From the NCBI GenBank assembly GCA_037447655.1, contig JBBHKE010002590.1, positions 1 through 64,000 of the forward strand: DNA of 64,000 nt, given 5' to 3'. The notes beneath the pieces are model-generated. The model saw nothing but the letters and a program-made list of their open reading frames with translations. It made no database searches and was not told the origin of the DNA. Numbering within the stretch: the stretch's first letter is position 1; each line of letters starts with the position of its first letter. Positions 36,602-50,200 of this stretch are shown here, one piece after another. A program made the translations under genes and the position numbers. The stretch comes from Zygnema cylindricum. Its lineage: Eukaryota; Streptophyta; Zygnematophyceae; Zygnematales; Zygnemataceae.

Positions 36602-37683
36602 CTCAGATGGGCATTGTCCCAAGAAATTGTAAATGTCCGTACATGTGCTTCTGCCCGTATATCCGTACAGATGTTCAAACCAGGTTCGGCCTGATGGAAC
36701 CGAGCCGTACGGATTCTACGAACGCCCGAACTGCACCAACTGTTTGGAACTCGTTTCGAAAAAGACGAACCGAACCAAAGTACAAAGTAAAGATACAAAA
36801 CATCCGGAACACTTTTTTTTCTGTGCACACTTGTCAGATTGTTAATCCGACGGTCGTTACTGAAAGTTAAGATTCTCACTTTCCGATGACGGTCTCCCAG
36901 TCAAAAGTCAGGCATGTGTTCACGAGGAAAACATTTTTTAAGTGGCGACAACAATATTAACACTAATAATGTTAAATAGAGTACCGTGGAAGTACTGTAG
37001 CCTGGCGGACGTAGAATAAAGTTGAAAATTCCCTTTTGTCGTATCGGACGTGTTCAGTATTGTTTGTGCGCTCCACTACAGTACTCAAGGTCAATTTTAT
37101 GAAACATCCATAAAGCAATGTTCATTTTCAAACGAAATTATGGATTCAAAATTTGACATGAGCAGGATTCGAACACGCACCTCACTATGTGCATAAATTA
37201 ATGCGACAAAAGCGTTCACACGTTTCATTTTCCCGGAAATTTGGACGATGCTGGTTCAAATCCCGTGAATTACGGCTTGACGTTCATTTCGCAAAACAAC
37301 TTAAATTAAGCGTTCGCACGGTTCGGTTTCCCCGGAATTTGGGGCGATGCTCGTTCGCATATAGGTTTCGTTGGCATACCGTTCATTTCACAAATTCAGT
37401 TAAAATTAACATTATTGAACGGATTTTGCGTTCGCCAGGGTGGCCGTACCCGTTACTGCACTTGAAGATTTTTTGTACAATCTTTTATGTACGATCTAAT
37501 CGTGTATCCCGACGCGAATTGCGGATGTAGCGATGTCGGCGCACTTGAATCATCTGAACAGATGCGACCTATGTGCCTCGACGCCGTTCGTGTAGCGTAG
37601 CTAGTTAGCATCACATAGGCGGTTGTAGGTTGTTTACTGTACGGACCCTGCAAAAGTTGATGGAGTCATTTCACACGTGTGAA
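36602..37683. repeat. 1.07-kb dispersed direct repeat, copy 1
   Basis: It matches 39417-40481 along almost its whole length, from about 'gatgggc.ttgtcc' to 'tcatttcacacgtgtga'. Inside are two roughly 99-bp sub-units (37200-37400) and tRNA-like box motifs (GGATTCGAACAC near 37164, GGTTCAAATCCC near 37253). No TSD or terminal inverted repeats could be fixed. Confidence 0.85.
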
Positions 37684-37738
37684 TATACCATAGTTCAAAA
37701 GTAGGCGTTTTTTTGGTAGGCCGGTTGGCCGCCTTTAG

Positions 37739-37924
37739 CGTAAGTTGTGTTACGGGCTTTCCATGTGATCTTCTTAGATCACTACTTTCATCAGAGACCG
37801 TCCGATCGTCCGAATCTGACGATAGTCCTATCGTAAGTTGTGTTATGGGCTTTTCATGTGACCTTCTTAGATCGTTACTTTCTTCAACGACCGTCAGATC
37901 GTCCAAATCTGACGGTTTAAATGA
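37739..37924. repeat. 93-bp tandem duplication
   Basis: The unit starting 'cgtaagttgtgtta' at 37739 recurs at 37832 with about ten substitutions. Confidence 0.9.
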
Positions 37925-39416
37925 AAAGTCGCTCAAAACTCACAGAAAAATATTTTTTTGTCCAATTTTTTTTTTCAAATTTAGACATGACGTTTAATTC
38001 TCTATCGATCCATGTGCAACTCAACCCTGTTACTATTTTATTTCATTTTGCGGCCAATACAATATGGGTCTTAAGGCCATATCAAGGTTGTTCAAAACGT
38101 ATTTCACGCACGTTTCGAGCGAGCGTACAATACGTAGAAACTGGAGAGGTCGATTTGAAAAAAACGTTAATGATTTTTTTCCGTACAAATCCGTACATTT
38201 TTTAAAAAATTGAATTGAACATGTACCGCAATTTGTACGCTTTGCGTTAAATGAGCGGTGAAAAACGTTATTTAATTAAATTATTATCACACTCTACACA
38301 TGTATCTAAACATCTACATCAACTGGTTAATAACGGTCTACCGATGTGTACTGTATGACGTACACAGGCGCAAGTTCAATTCCCTCACAATGCATTTTTA
38401 TTATAATAAAATTGCCTGTCCTTCACAGACATGCAGCCATGGCCTTCTTTCTCTACCTCTCCGAGAGCATGCAACTTCAAAAAAACAAAGTTCAGGCCAT
38501 AAGCAGATTCCATTTTTCATCATTCGTGGTGTCGGTATTGGCGTCTTTTGTGATTTTTCGCGTTCAGCTGTTCAAGTAAAAATGGCAGCTTCTTTTCAAA
38601 ATTTGAAGAAGACGCCCGTACAAAATAGTGTGACACCGCAACGTCTCTTTTCGGAAATATTTGTAGACATCACATTATTTTCCCGTACAATCCATGTACA
38701 TTCTGTTCGGTTTACTGAACAGAAAGCACAGATACGTGCATTGGTTTTTTTTTTATAAACTACCGTACAGTTTCCGTAAAACATTTAACAGTTACAGTAT
38801 TTCGTTTATTAGTTCCCGTAATATGCCAGTTTCAGTTTATAAGTTGGGATTTTTATTAGGGTTAGGGTTTCTTTAAGAAAACATGTTTTATAGTTAAACG
38901 GCACATTATGGTCCAGAAATTATATACCTTGTAGCTCGCAAAGTGTTTTCCAAATGTCCTTGAAACGGATTAAGGAATATCAGATGAAAAGAATTAACGT
39001 TGCTAGGTTTGAAACCCTAAAAAATGTTTAAAAAAAAGATGCATAGTGATTGTAACCAGATTGGAGTTAATTGTAGATAGAGTAAGAACAAAAAAACGAA
39101 CTGGTCGATAGGAGGGACCAAATAAAATGGACAAATGAACAGGTGACGAGAAGGAAGAGATATACTTTAGCGATGGAGCAGAGGAGAACAGGGGAGCGGA
39201 AGGGAAGAGGGGGACGTTTTTAGTAAGTTTGAAAAAATGCAGGTTTGTTTTCGCGCCTATGTTTGATGACGTCGAAGCGTGTGACGTGTCACGTGACACC
39301 TTCAATTGGAGTGACGTGCCAAAATTTCGGTGTGAACAAGACCCGTTTTCCGATGAGTTTTCGGAAAATCATGGGAATGGGCAAAAAGTTACAAATGCTC
39401 CGGTGGGTATAGGCTA
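37925..39416. other. Unassigned spacer with a degenerate LTR-like fragment
   Basis: 38330-38460 resembles the Copia LTRs' T-arm/'gcagccatggc' block ('caagttcaattccct' near 38370 and 'gcagccatggcc' near 38430). The remainder has no recognised feature. Confidence 0.4.
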
Positions 39417-40481
39417 TGAGATGGGCTTTGTCCTAACTCCTAAGAAACAGGAAATGTCCGTACATGTATTCTGCCCGTATTTCCGTACATCGATTCAAAC
39501 CAGGTACGGCCTGATGGAACGGAACCGAACGGCTCCTACAAACGCCCGAACTGAACCAACTGTTTGGAACCGGTTTCAAAAAATTCGAACCAAACCAAAA
39601 GTACAAAGTACAAAACATTCAGAACATCTGTTCTCTGTGCACACTTGTCAGATTGTTAATCCGACGGTCTTTAATGAAAGGTAAGATTCTCACTTTCCAA
39701 TGACGGTCACCAGTCAAAAATCACTAAATCAGGCATGAATCACGGGGAAAATATTTTTTAAGTGGCGACAAAAATATTAACACTAATAATGATACAGGGA
39801 GTACCGTAAAAGTACAGTAAAGTACTGTACTGTACCCTGGCGGACGTAGGATAAAATTCCCTTTTGTCGTATTTGACGTGTTCAATATTGTTTGTACGCT
39901 CAACTGCTCAAGGTTAATTTTATGAAAATCTCATGAAACAATGTTCATTGTCAAACGAAATTATGGATTAAATTTGACGTGACAGGATTTGAATACGCAC
40001 CTCATGATGTGCAGAAATTAATGTGACAAAAGCGTTCACACGTTTCATTTTCCCGGAATTTTGGACGATGCCGATTCAAATCCCGTAAATTACGGCTTGT
40101 CGTTCATTTCACAAAACAATTGAAATTAAGCGTTCACACAGTTCGTTTTCCCCAGAATTTGGGGCGATGCTCGTTCGCATAGATTTCGTTGTCGCGTCGT
40201 TCATTTTACAAATTCAATTGAAATTAACATTATTGAACGGATTTTGCGTTCGCCAGCGTGGCTATAACCGTTACTGTACTTGTAGATTATCCGTACAATC
40301 CTTTTTGTACAATCCAATTGTGTATCCCGATGCGAATTGCGGATGTGGCGATGTCGGCGCACTTACAGAGTTGCATCTTCTCAACAGATGCGACCGTTGT
40401 AGCGCGCTGCAGTCTACAGTTCTATGCTCTTAGACGCTACGGTCGATTGCAAAAGTTGATGGAGTCATTTCACACGTGTGA
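39417..40481. repeat. 1.07-kb dispersed direct repeat, copy 2
   Basis: Second copy of 36602-37683 in the same orientation, with substitutions and small indels. Open frames inside both copies are not conserved between them, so it is unlikely to code for protein. Confidence 0.85.
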
Positions 40482-41500
40482 GTGGACGTGAGACATCGAC
40501 TAAACAATTCGTCCAAAGAAATCGGACATATTTCACTGGAGATTCTCCGTCAAATTTTGTCATATTGCCCTAAGCGACAAAGGACGGAGGTATACTGTTT
40601 CAAGACGTTCCGTACAGTTTCACGTTCATAAGTCGTTCGCTAATTCGCTTGACGAAGGTTGTCGACATTAAGCGACAAAATAGAATTTTTGTAATATTCT
40701 GTACTGGAATTTGATTCTGCGAGAGCAGCCGGCTATAATTCGCCTTTGTAGCTGTTGCATGCCTGACCTAGACTGGTAATGATTGTCAGAACAAAACGGA
40801 TCCGTTTTACGCAGAGCGCGCCAGAGATTCCAGCTGTTCCGTCAAGCCCCTTTAACTCCGCACCTGTACCTTTTGTGTACCTTCTCTACTTTTGTTTTTC
40901 GGGTCTCCCATCGCAAAATTCTGTCATAAAGTCACTCACAGCCGCCGAGGCTAGCAGTTACATCAATCTGGACAGTGACGTCGTCAGTGAACGTGAATGT
41001 GCCCATTATTACGGTGTCTTTCAGAAAGTACAGTACAGTACAGTACCATGTCCATCCAAAAGTACGATCCAAAGTTCCAAACTACCACGTGTCTGACATG
41101 TAAATTTCACCAGACGCTTCATTTCCTGCCGGCCGTCCAAAAACGAATCAAGCATACTGAACAACAATGGATCAAAAGAACAGCTGCAATACTGTACTAA
41201 ATAGTACTATTGTTTCCTACGAATATTTTCCACCTCTGTACTGCTACAGTACACTGTACTTTCCAACCAACAGAAGTGTGCCACTGTCAAGGGTATTGCA
41301 AAAGTGAAACCATTCTATTAACAGTACATCATCATAGTCGTGACGAAAAAGCAGTTATAATCCACACTATAAAAATCATTTGTTTTTGTTGCTGTCAGCC
41401 GGCACTGCGGCAACCGTTCGAATTCGGCAGATTACTGCTTCAATTTTACAGCAGCCTTTGACCGGCAGTTCCTGGTCGTCGGGCGACTTGTCGGTGGCTG
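40482..41500. other. Upstream intergenic region of the kinase gene
   Basis: GTACAGTAC-type short repeats near 41028-41045, 41170-41260 and 41567-41582. No gene is supported; it may contain the kinase promoter. Confidence 0.4.
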
Positions 41501-41542
41501 CCGCCCAACGTAGAGAGTAGATTTTCCGTGCGCAAACGTATG

Positions 41543-42037
41543 GTAAGTCTATATCTAGTTTTTTCGTACTGTACTGTACTTGTATGTTTCTAGTTTTCTA
41601 CCAAATACGAGAGTTACAGTACAGTAGACATTGAAACCAAAGATACGTACTGTTCCCATATTTTTTCGAGCCAAAACAGACACTGAAGACAAGGAGTCTC
41701 TTCCCTCGACTGCATCTCTTCACTTCTTCCAGCAGGAAATTCAAATATTCCCGTTGCTGCAGGAGATTCCTCTGCTAATGCCTCCCGTCTGCTAGGGTTT
41801 CGGATAGGGAAGGGCTTCTCTGACAACCTTCCAGTTTCTTTTTCCTGTTCCGTAACCCTAAGTTGCTGTAGGCTTGCCACATGTCTTTCATATTTAAAAA
41901 ATGGATGCAATGGAGACAGCAAAGTTAGGGTTTGCGAAAAGGAAGCCGCTATAGCTGCTGATGACGCGCCAAATTAGGGTTTCTCACAGCTAGGTTTTGT
42001 ACATTGCTGTTTTTCTGTACTTTGAGCTTTATTTTAG
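41543..42037 (+). other. Possible 5'-UTR intron of the kinase gene
   Basis: A strong donor ATG|GTAAGT at 41543 and an acceptor TTTATTTTAG ending at 42037, eight bases before the kinase start codon, would remove the upstream in-frame ATG at 41997 and a GC-poor leader. This is an inference from splice signals only. Confidence 0.4.
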
Positions 42038-42044
42038 GCGAAAA

Positions 42045-44169
42045 ATGGCTCGTAATAGAGCTTTTTTGCTGTTGTTAGTTTGCATGTTTGTGTCCGATTA
42101 TGTAATTTTAAGCTCTGGATTCGACCTTAATGCTGGTGATTTGCAAGCATTAATCTCATTAAATAGCAGTTTTTCAAATCCTGGACTTCTTAACTGGCAG
42201 AACGGTACGAGTCCGTGTGATGTGGAAACACCAAATTGGATAAACTGTGTTTCTTCAGGTGGCAGGGAGCTTTATGTTAGGAGACTAACTTTTAAAATTT
42301 CCGGTCTCGGAGGAATTTTATCCCCTGCAATTGCTGACCTGTCACGTCTCGAAACGCTCGCCATTTCGAACTGCAGTTTCACTGGTCAAATTCCGTCTTT
42401 CGGAACAATCCAGACTTTAAGAAGTGTGAACATAAATTATAACGATTTCAGCAGCATCATACCTGGAGCTTTCGACGGGCTAACCAATTTGCAAAGTTTA
42501 TCTTTGGCGCATAATCCCGCTTTAGCGTTAAGTGCTCTCGAAGATTTTCCAAAACTGCCTTTTTTAGAGACACTAGATTTTACTAATACTGGAATCACAA
42601 GCTCTTTACCGGAATCCGTTTCATTGCCAAGCTTAACGGCGTTAATTTTGCAACAGAATAAGATCACTGGAAACATTCCTGCATCATGGACAGGAATAGC
42701 TTTTCCTTCTTTAAAAATTTTGTCGTTGCAAGACAACAATTTAGTAGGTCCGATACCGGAAAGTCTCTCGACTTTAACCAATCTAGTGACGCTTCGATTG
42801 AGTAAAAACGGTCTTACCGGAGTGATTCCCGAGAGTCTTTCCCGGTTACAAAACTTAACAGAATTGTCGCTTTCTTATAATTCTCTTGTTGGTTTTATCC
42901 CAGAATCGTTTGGAAATATATCGATAGTACAGTTGGCCAAAAATAATCTGAGAGGTCCTTTACCAGCATTTATGATAACAAATAAAAACAATGCTTGCGA
43001 CGAAAACGATTTTTGTGCGGTTTCTCCTGCGACTTGTTCTCCGGATGTGAACGCTTTACTCGAATTTTGGAAAGGAGTCGAATATTCTTCAATCTTTTAT
43101 AATTGGAAAGGAAAAAATCCCTGTGATGGTTGGGGATATGTTTCTTGTACTGGTAATAATGTGACGAAGTTATTTTATCGCGGTATTGAAGGGGCACAAT
43201 TAGAAGGATATCTCTCTCCCTTTCTTGCAAATGTATCGAGTCTTACTTATATTAATCTCAGTAATAACAAACTTACAGGTACAATCCCAACTGAATTAAC
43301 GAATCTCAAATTTCTTACATCAATTGATCTCAGTGACAATTTTTTTTCTCCTCCAACACTAGTGTTTGCCTCAAATGTCTTAACGAATTTTACCAACAGT
43401 TTTAAAGATCCTCCCTCTTCACCTCTATCCCCACCTCCACCACCCTCCCTACTTACATCTCCACCTCTCCCGCCCTCCTTATCGTCAAATCCGCCTCCTT
43501 CCCTTTCACCAATCCCTCTCTCGCCCTCTTTATCGTCAAATCCGCCTCCTTCCCTTTCACCAATCCCTCTCTCGCCCCCCCTCTCTCCCTCCTCTCCCAA
43601 CTCGACTATGTCTCCTCCTCCGTCAATTCTCAAGCCCACTGAAGGAGTTCCTCCTCCGACTACCAGCCCAGGTACCTTCCCTCCGCCCCGCCATTCCCCT
43701 TCCTCTCCCTCTCCCACACCTTCCTTCCCTTCTCCTCTTCCAGCACTGTCTCCCTCCCAAAGCATTTCCCCTCCCAAAGCTCAGACCCGCACTCCTCCTC
43801 CTCCTCCCTCATCTGTTGATGGCCCGGAAAACCCTCCCCCCAAATTCTCTCCTCCTCCCCCCTCCGGGTCTGACTCGAAAGATATAAGCTCAGGGGGGGC
43901 CTCCTCCTTCCCTGTAGCTGCTGTGGTGGGGTCTCTGGGCAGTTTGATGGGACTGGCGGTGTTCACCACTCTCTGTTGTCTCTTCGTTTATCGGAAAAGA
44001 CAAGACGAGGGTCCCGGTCTTCCTGTAGGAACTCCCGATTCAAGGTGTTTTTCCTCTATCTCTCTCTCTTTCTCCCACTCTCTTTCTTCCTCTCTCTCTC
44101 TCTCTCTCTCCCTCCCTCCCTCTCCCCCTCCCTCCCTCCCTCCTTCCCCTTCTCCCTCCNNNNNNNNNN

Positions 44170-44251
<82 letters not shown>

Positions 44252-47200
44252 TGTTCTCTCTCTTTTTTGACTTATTACTGGCCATTTTTCTCCTAAAAAC
44301 AAGAATAAGACTATCTTTTGTGTTTCAGCTCTAATGGGATAATTTCAACCACACTACCACTATATTTCAACTTTTTTACAACTATATTCAAATATAGTTC
44401 AACTTCGTCTTTTTCCCTTGCTTGTCTTTGCCTGACTCAAACCACCTTTCACATTTTTTTTCAATATTTTTCATTTTCTTTCAATGTTTTTCATTTTTTT
44501 TCAAATACAGCGGAGGTGGAAAACCTGTCAATATTATTGTGGACGGTTCCTCTATCCCGGTCTCATCTTCTCGTTCGGGAACTCTAGAATTTAAATCTCG
44601 ACTGGAGTCACAAAATAGTCTCGAGTCTCGAACCTCGATATCGAGCAGCAGTAGAGAGGATTTGTTAATAAAAATTGAAGTTATTGAATCGGCAACGAGA
44701 CATTTTGATCCTCGCCATATAGTCGGAAAAGGCGGTTTTGGAACTGTTTACCAGGTAAGATTTCTCCAATAAAGGATTTTTTATGGCGATATTGAGGACA
44801 AAAGCCTAGTTGGTTACATCGATTTTGCAGGAAAAAGGAGACGAGGAGAGAACAATGCCTTGTAAGTGGATGAGAGTACAGAATTTAGGGTGGTTGGTAA
44901 TACCAAATTTTGGAAAAAGAGGGAGGAGGAGAGTGTTACATTTGGGTAGTTGTTAATACCAACTTTTGTGGGAAACTGGAAAAGAGTGAGAGAGAGAGGA
45001 GGAGAGTTTCTTTCACAGGGTTTTCTCTCTACACTTTCGTTGTTATAAGAGTAAATAACACAGTCAAGGATGTTTTGACCCAAAACCATAAAATATCCAC
45101 TGTGATATGTGGGTTTGAATCCCTGAGAATTAATTGGATACAAGATGTCCAATTGCAGTCATAATAGTGTGGGAATTGAGGCAATATTGCACATTTTTAA
45201 GTGAAATTTTGCAATTTTTCGAGTAAAGTGGGGTATTGAACGCAGTGGCCACGTTTTCTGCTCTTAAATTATCGTTGCAGTAAATGAACAGAGCAAAACT
45301 TTTTTCTCTTTGTTTACGGAGTATAATAATATATATATACATGTATATATATACACTTTAATAGTGTAGATCTCTACTGGACAAAGGAACTATCTAGTGT
45401 GATCTGGTTATATATAATATTCTATCTTATATGTACAAACCCGATTACTGGCATTAGGGGCCAGTTATCGCTGTAATCATACCGAAAATCGTATGAATAG
45501 TACATTTTTCTGTATGATTACATTTTTTTCTGTATGATTACAATTTTCTGTATGGTTACTCCGATTACTGGCCTATAACGCCAGTAATCGCCGATATACA
45601 ATTGCCCTCTAATAGCAAAAACTTGAACAGTGAGAACTCTATCTAGTAGTGAAATTTTTATATTGATAACTTAAAAGGTTAATAACTCTAACAGCGGAAA
45701 CTCTAATTCTAATACTGATAACTCTAATAAAGATAGCTCGAATTAACTCTTACAGCAATAATTTTGATAGTGATAACTCCTAAAACGATGATGTGCAAAG
45801 GAGAAGAAAAAGAAACAAACAAAAATTGTCAGGCTGTCAAAATAACATCTCCTGACAAAAGTCTCTTTGGTTTGTATGTTAAATAGGGAGTTTTGGCCGA
45901 TGGGACGAAAGTTGCCGTAAAACGTATGGAATGTGGGCCAATGAGTGATAAGGGACTCGCCGAATTCCAGGTAACTGGAAATTTATAGCTTTTATAGCCG
46001 TCAGTTTTAAACTTTTTCAAATTTAAGACCCTTATGTGAACTTTTAGATGTGTCAGTTTATGTTTGTGTCGGTGCTTTACATTCATTGAGGGACAGCAGT
46101 GATGTATCCACTGCTATTAGTGTGGATTTCAGTCGTTTAAACGATTACGATTTCGTTGCCTTTTCATTTTTTTCCTTTTCTTTTTTTATGCTTGTGTGGA
46201 CTTAACCGACAAATCTTGATCGAAAACAATATTCGATGTTTTGTGTGAATCTTGTCAAATTAATCATGTCAATGTATTATTACAACCATGATTTCATAAA
46301 ATTCAGAAAATGGGGACATTTGGAAACTTATAATCTCATTAAGCCCTCCTTGAAAAGTATAATAGAAGCACCCTATTTGTGGTTGTAATTTTTTTGATGG
46401 CTGATTAATTTTCTTAATTCGTTTGAAAGGAGTATGGAAACATTAAATTTCATGAAAGCCTTCCCTTAAAAATTTAGTAGAAGCACACTTTTTTTGTTTC
46501 TGCTCGGTTATATTGAAAAGAATGTGGAAGCCTTCAAATTCATTAAAGCTCCTCTTAAAACTTTTTCTTTAAAAGCTCACAAATCTTTCTTTTCTGTTGA
46601 TGGTTTTTTGGTAGTTGATCAACAACAAAGGAGGGTGTAAGCTTGCGATTTTGTTTAAATTTCATTTCTTTTGCGACTTTATTCAAATTTCATTTCTTGT
46701 TTCACTAAAGCCCTTCTGAAAAAATTGTAGTAGAATCACACAACTTCTTCCTTATGGTGGAGTAATTTGAGAGGAGTGGGGGAGAGGGAGGACAGGCAGA
46801 AGTTGCGGTTTTGACAAAAGTTCGACATCGTCATCTTGTGGGACTTCTCGGATATGTTATCGACGGTTTCGAGAGAATGTTGGTATACGAGTATATGGCA
46901 AAGGTTAGTTTTAGATGATGGTTAGTTTTTTATGTTGGTTAGTTTTTAATGATGGCTTGTTTTTTATGATATCTCCTCTCAAGCCCCTTTTTGAACCATT
47001 TCTTTTGTTTTCTTTCATTGCCCATTTTTTCGACTCCAAAAGGGCAGTCGGGATTGTCGCGCTTTCTTCCCATTGGACAAAGGGCAACTAAATATATTAA
47101 AGAATAGAGTCTTGTGAAGGGATTTGTATTTTGTTGGGTTTTCCATGTTTTTGCATTTTCTTTTTTGTCCTTTTCTGTATTCCGGTGATTATCCTGGTTT

Positions 47201-50200
47201 AGTTAAATGTTTGTTACTGTTGTATTATTGGGTTTTGTTTTGAATTGCCTACAACTCAATTTTCTCAATAAATTTCTTACATTTTAGTTATCATACAGTT
47301 TTGTGAGAAATGTATGTAATTTACAGAACTGTTTGGAGATGTATGAATGGCTTTAATTTGGTAACATAATGGCTTTTAAGAACATAAGTTTTGTATTCTA
47401 GTACATATGGACTTTTGCGGTCAAAGACATCTTGTAATTTTCTCTCAGAACTTTTGGCGCAATTGTAACACATTTTCTCTCGAACCAGAATATTTTCGCT
47501 GGTTTCTCAATAGTTTTTCTTACAACTTATATGCAATTGTATTACATTGCAATTCAAACCAAGATATACCCAAACATTGTCTCATCCACTTCTCTCACAA
47601 CTCTTTATGCAATAGTTGTGGAAAATAGTTGTTAACCACAGTATTGCCTCTTCTTTTTCTTCCAGGGTCCCGTCAGTCGTCATCTTTTTGACTACGAAAG
47701 ATTTAACCATAAACCTCTCGATTGGAAAACTCGTGTTTCGATTGCTCTTGATGTGGCTCGTGGGATGGAATACCTCCATAGTCTCGCTCATACGAGCTTT
47801 ATTCATCGAGATTTAAAGCCGAGTAATATTCTTCTCGACGATTCGTATCGGGCAAAAGTTTCGGATTTTGGTCTCGTGAAGAATGTGGTCGGACAACATT
47901 CTATTGAGACAAGATTGGCAGGAACTTTTGGATATCTCGCACCGGAATACGCAGGTCAGTTTTTCTTTCAAATTTTCATTACTGGTATCGTTATTGTTGT
48001 TATTATCGGGTCAGTATCGGTCTTATCCGTATCGGTATTGTCGAAATAATTATAGCTATTTTTGGTATCGACATTGGTATTATTGTAACCGGTATCGGTA
48101 TTATCAGTATTGGTATTGTCAGTATCACTATCGCTATTTCCGGTACCGACATTGATATTATTGTAATCGGTAACGTATCAGTATTAGTATTGTCGATACC
48201 ACTATCGCTATTTTTGTTGGTATTATTGTATCCGGTATAGGTATTATTAGTATCGATATCGTTGACAGCTGTATTATCGGAATTTCCTTCCTAATTAATT
48301 CCTTTTGTTTTAATTCCTTTCAAACTTCAAATCATAAATTATTTATGACTACACAAATCCATCGACTACATTCTTACGCTAAAACTCAAAAATTAGATTA
48401 AGAAATACATGATAACAGAAATCAATCAACTTACCATTTATCTGGTAAAAAAAACTGTGAGGGAGGGAGAGCAGTGACGGGTCGAATCACGACCAAATCC
48501 GATGTATACAGTTTTGGAGTGGTGTTAATGGAGTTAGTGACGGGGAGGAGAGCTCTCGACGAAAAGAGGAAGGAGGAGGATGTACACTTGGTGTCGTGGT
48601 TCCCGTCGTCTCAAAATGACCATGATAAGTTGAGAAAGGTGAGAGAGAGAGAGAGAGAGGGGGAGAGGGAGAGGGTGGAAAGGAGGGAGGGAGGGAGGAA
48701 GGGAGGGAGGGAGGGAGGGAGGAGGAAGAGAGGGAAAGAGAGGGAAAGGAAGGAAGTAGCACACTTGGTGTTGTGGTTCGCGTCGTCTCAAAATGACCAT
48801 GAAAAGTTGAGGGAGTGGGGGAGAGAGGGAGGGGAGGGAGGGAGGGAGGAGGAAGAAAGGGAAAGAGAGGGAAAGCAAGGGAGTAGCGCTTCCCCCCGTC
48901 TCATAATGACCATGAGAAGTTGAGAAAGGTGAGGGAGAAGGAGGGAGAGAGGGAGAGGGAGAGAGGGAGAGGGAGAGAGGGAGGGAGGGAGAGGGAAAGA
49001 GGGAGGGAGGGAGAGGGGGAAAGTAGAGAGGGAGGGGGAAGGCTAGAAGGGAAAAAGAAGGAAGTCACACATTTGATATTGTGGTTCCCATCATCACCTT
49101 CGGACCATGACAAGCTGAGAAAGGAGAGGGAGGGAGAGGAAAATGGAGAGGGGGAGGGAGGAGGAGGAGGGAGAGAGAGAGGGAGAGGGAGGGGCAGAGG
49201 GAGCGCGAGAGCCAGAGGAAGAGGAAGAGGGAAAGAGAGGGAGAGGAAGCGGAAGAGGAAGAGGGAAGGAGAAAGAGTGAGGGAGAGGGAGTGGGCGGGA
49301 GGGTGATACTGATTCTGATTTTCGTTTTTTTTCTTTGTTTTGGTCCAGCTTATGGATTCGGTGATGGAGATAGAAGAGGATGAGTGGGCGGCTGTCTGTA
49401 CCGTTGCTGAGCTGGCAGGTCACTGTTGTTTGAGAGACCCGAGGCTGAGGCCCGGAATGAGCAACGCTGTGGCAGTTTTGACTCCTCTGGTCCAGGAATG
49501 GAAGCCTCAGGTACAAGAGTTTTCTTTTTCTTTTAAGGCTCTTTATTGTTTTTTAAGGTTTTTTGAGTTTTTGTATGTTTTGTCTGCTTGGATTTGTTTT
49601 TTGTTTTTTTTTTTTTCTCGCATTGGTTCTTTTAGCTGTTTCTCTTTCTTTATCTTGTTCCTTTCTTCCAACTTTTCTTTTTCCTCTTGGTCCTTTTTTT
49701 ATTTTTTAAGGTTTTTTTAGTTTTTGTTTTTTTTTTTTTCTTTGATTTGTTTTTTTTTTTTTTTTTTTTCTCGCATTGGTTCTTTTAGCTGTTTCTCTTT
49801 CTGTATCTTGTTCCATTCTTCCAACTTTTCTTTTTCCTCTTGGTCCTTATTTTATTTATTTCTTTTTGGTTTCCTCATTTCGTGTTTTCCTCGTGTCTCT
49901 TTTCCCTACTTTCTCTTTTTGTTCATGCCTTTTTGTTCATTTTTTCTTTTTTCCCTCATTTCTCTTTTCCCTTTTTTTCGATTTTTTTTCTTTTTGTTTC
50001 TCGTCTCTCAGGATCCTCTAGAAGATCACAGTGGAGGAATCGACATGACGATAAGTTTGGCCGAGGCTTTAGAACAATGGAAAGATATGGAGGACGGGGA
50101 CGACTTACCAGGAGCTTACCTCCCCGAGGCTCCCGACTCTCCCTTCAAACCTCTCCTTCCCGGTTTTGACCGTCTCGACGACTATAACGAGTTAAATACG

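Noticed and set aside
36484-36870. Frames in the 1.07-kb repeat as a protein gene
   Set aside because: The corresponding frame in the second copy (39229-39684) diverges by indels and gives a different protein, so coding constraint is unlikely.
37150-37270. Possible tRNA gene (GGATTCGAACAC and GGTTCAAATCCC boxes)
   Set aside because: No complete cloverleaf or A box could be built; kept only as tRNA-like motifs in the repeat.
43988-44302. Arg/Glu-rich frames on the minus strand of the kinase intron 1
   Set aside because: Product of the CT simple repeat and the run of N; no coding evidence.
44045-50011. Intronic open frames (for example 47883-48155, 49724-50248) as separate genes
   Set aside because: They overlap kinase introns and exons, and their composition follows the intronic repeats.
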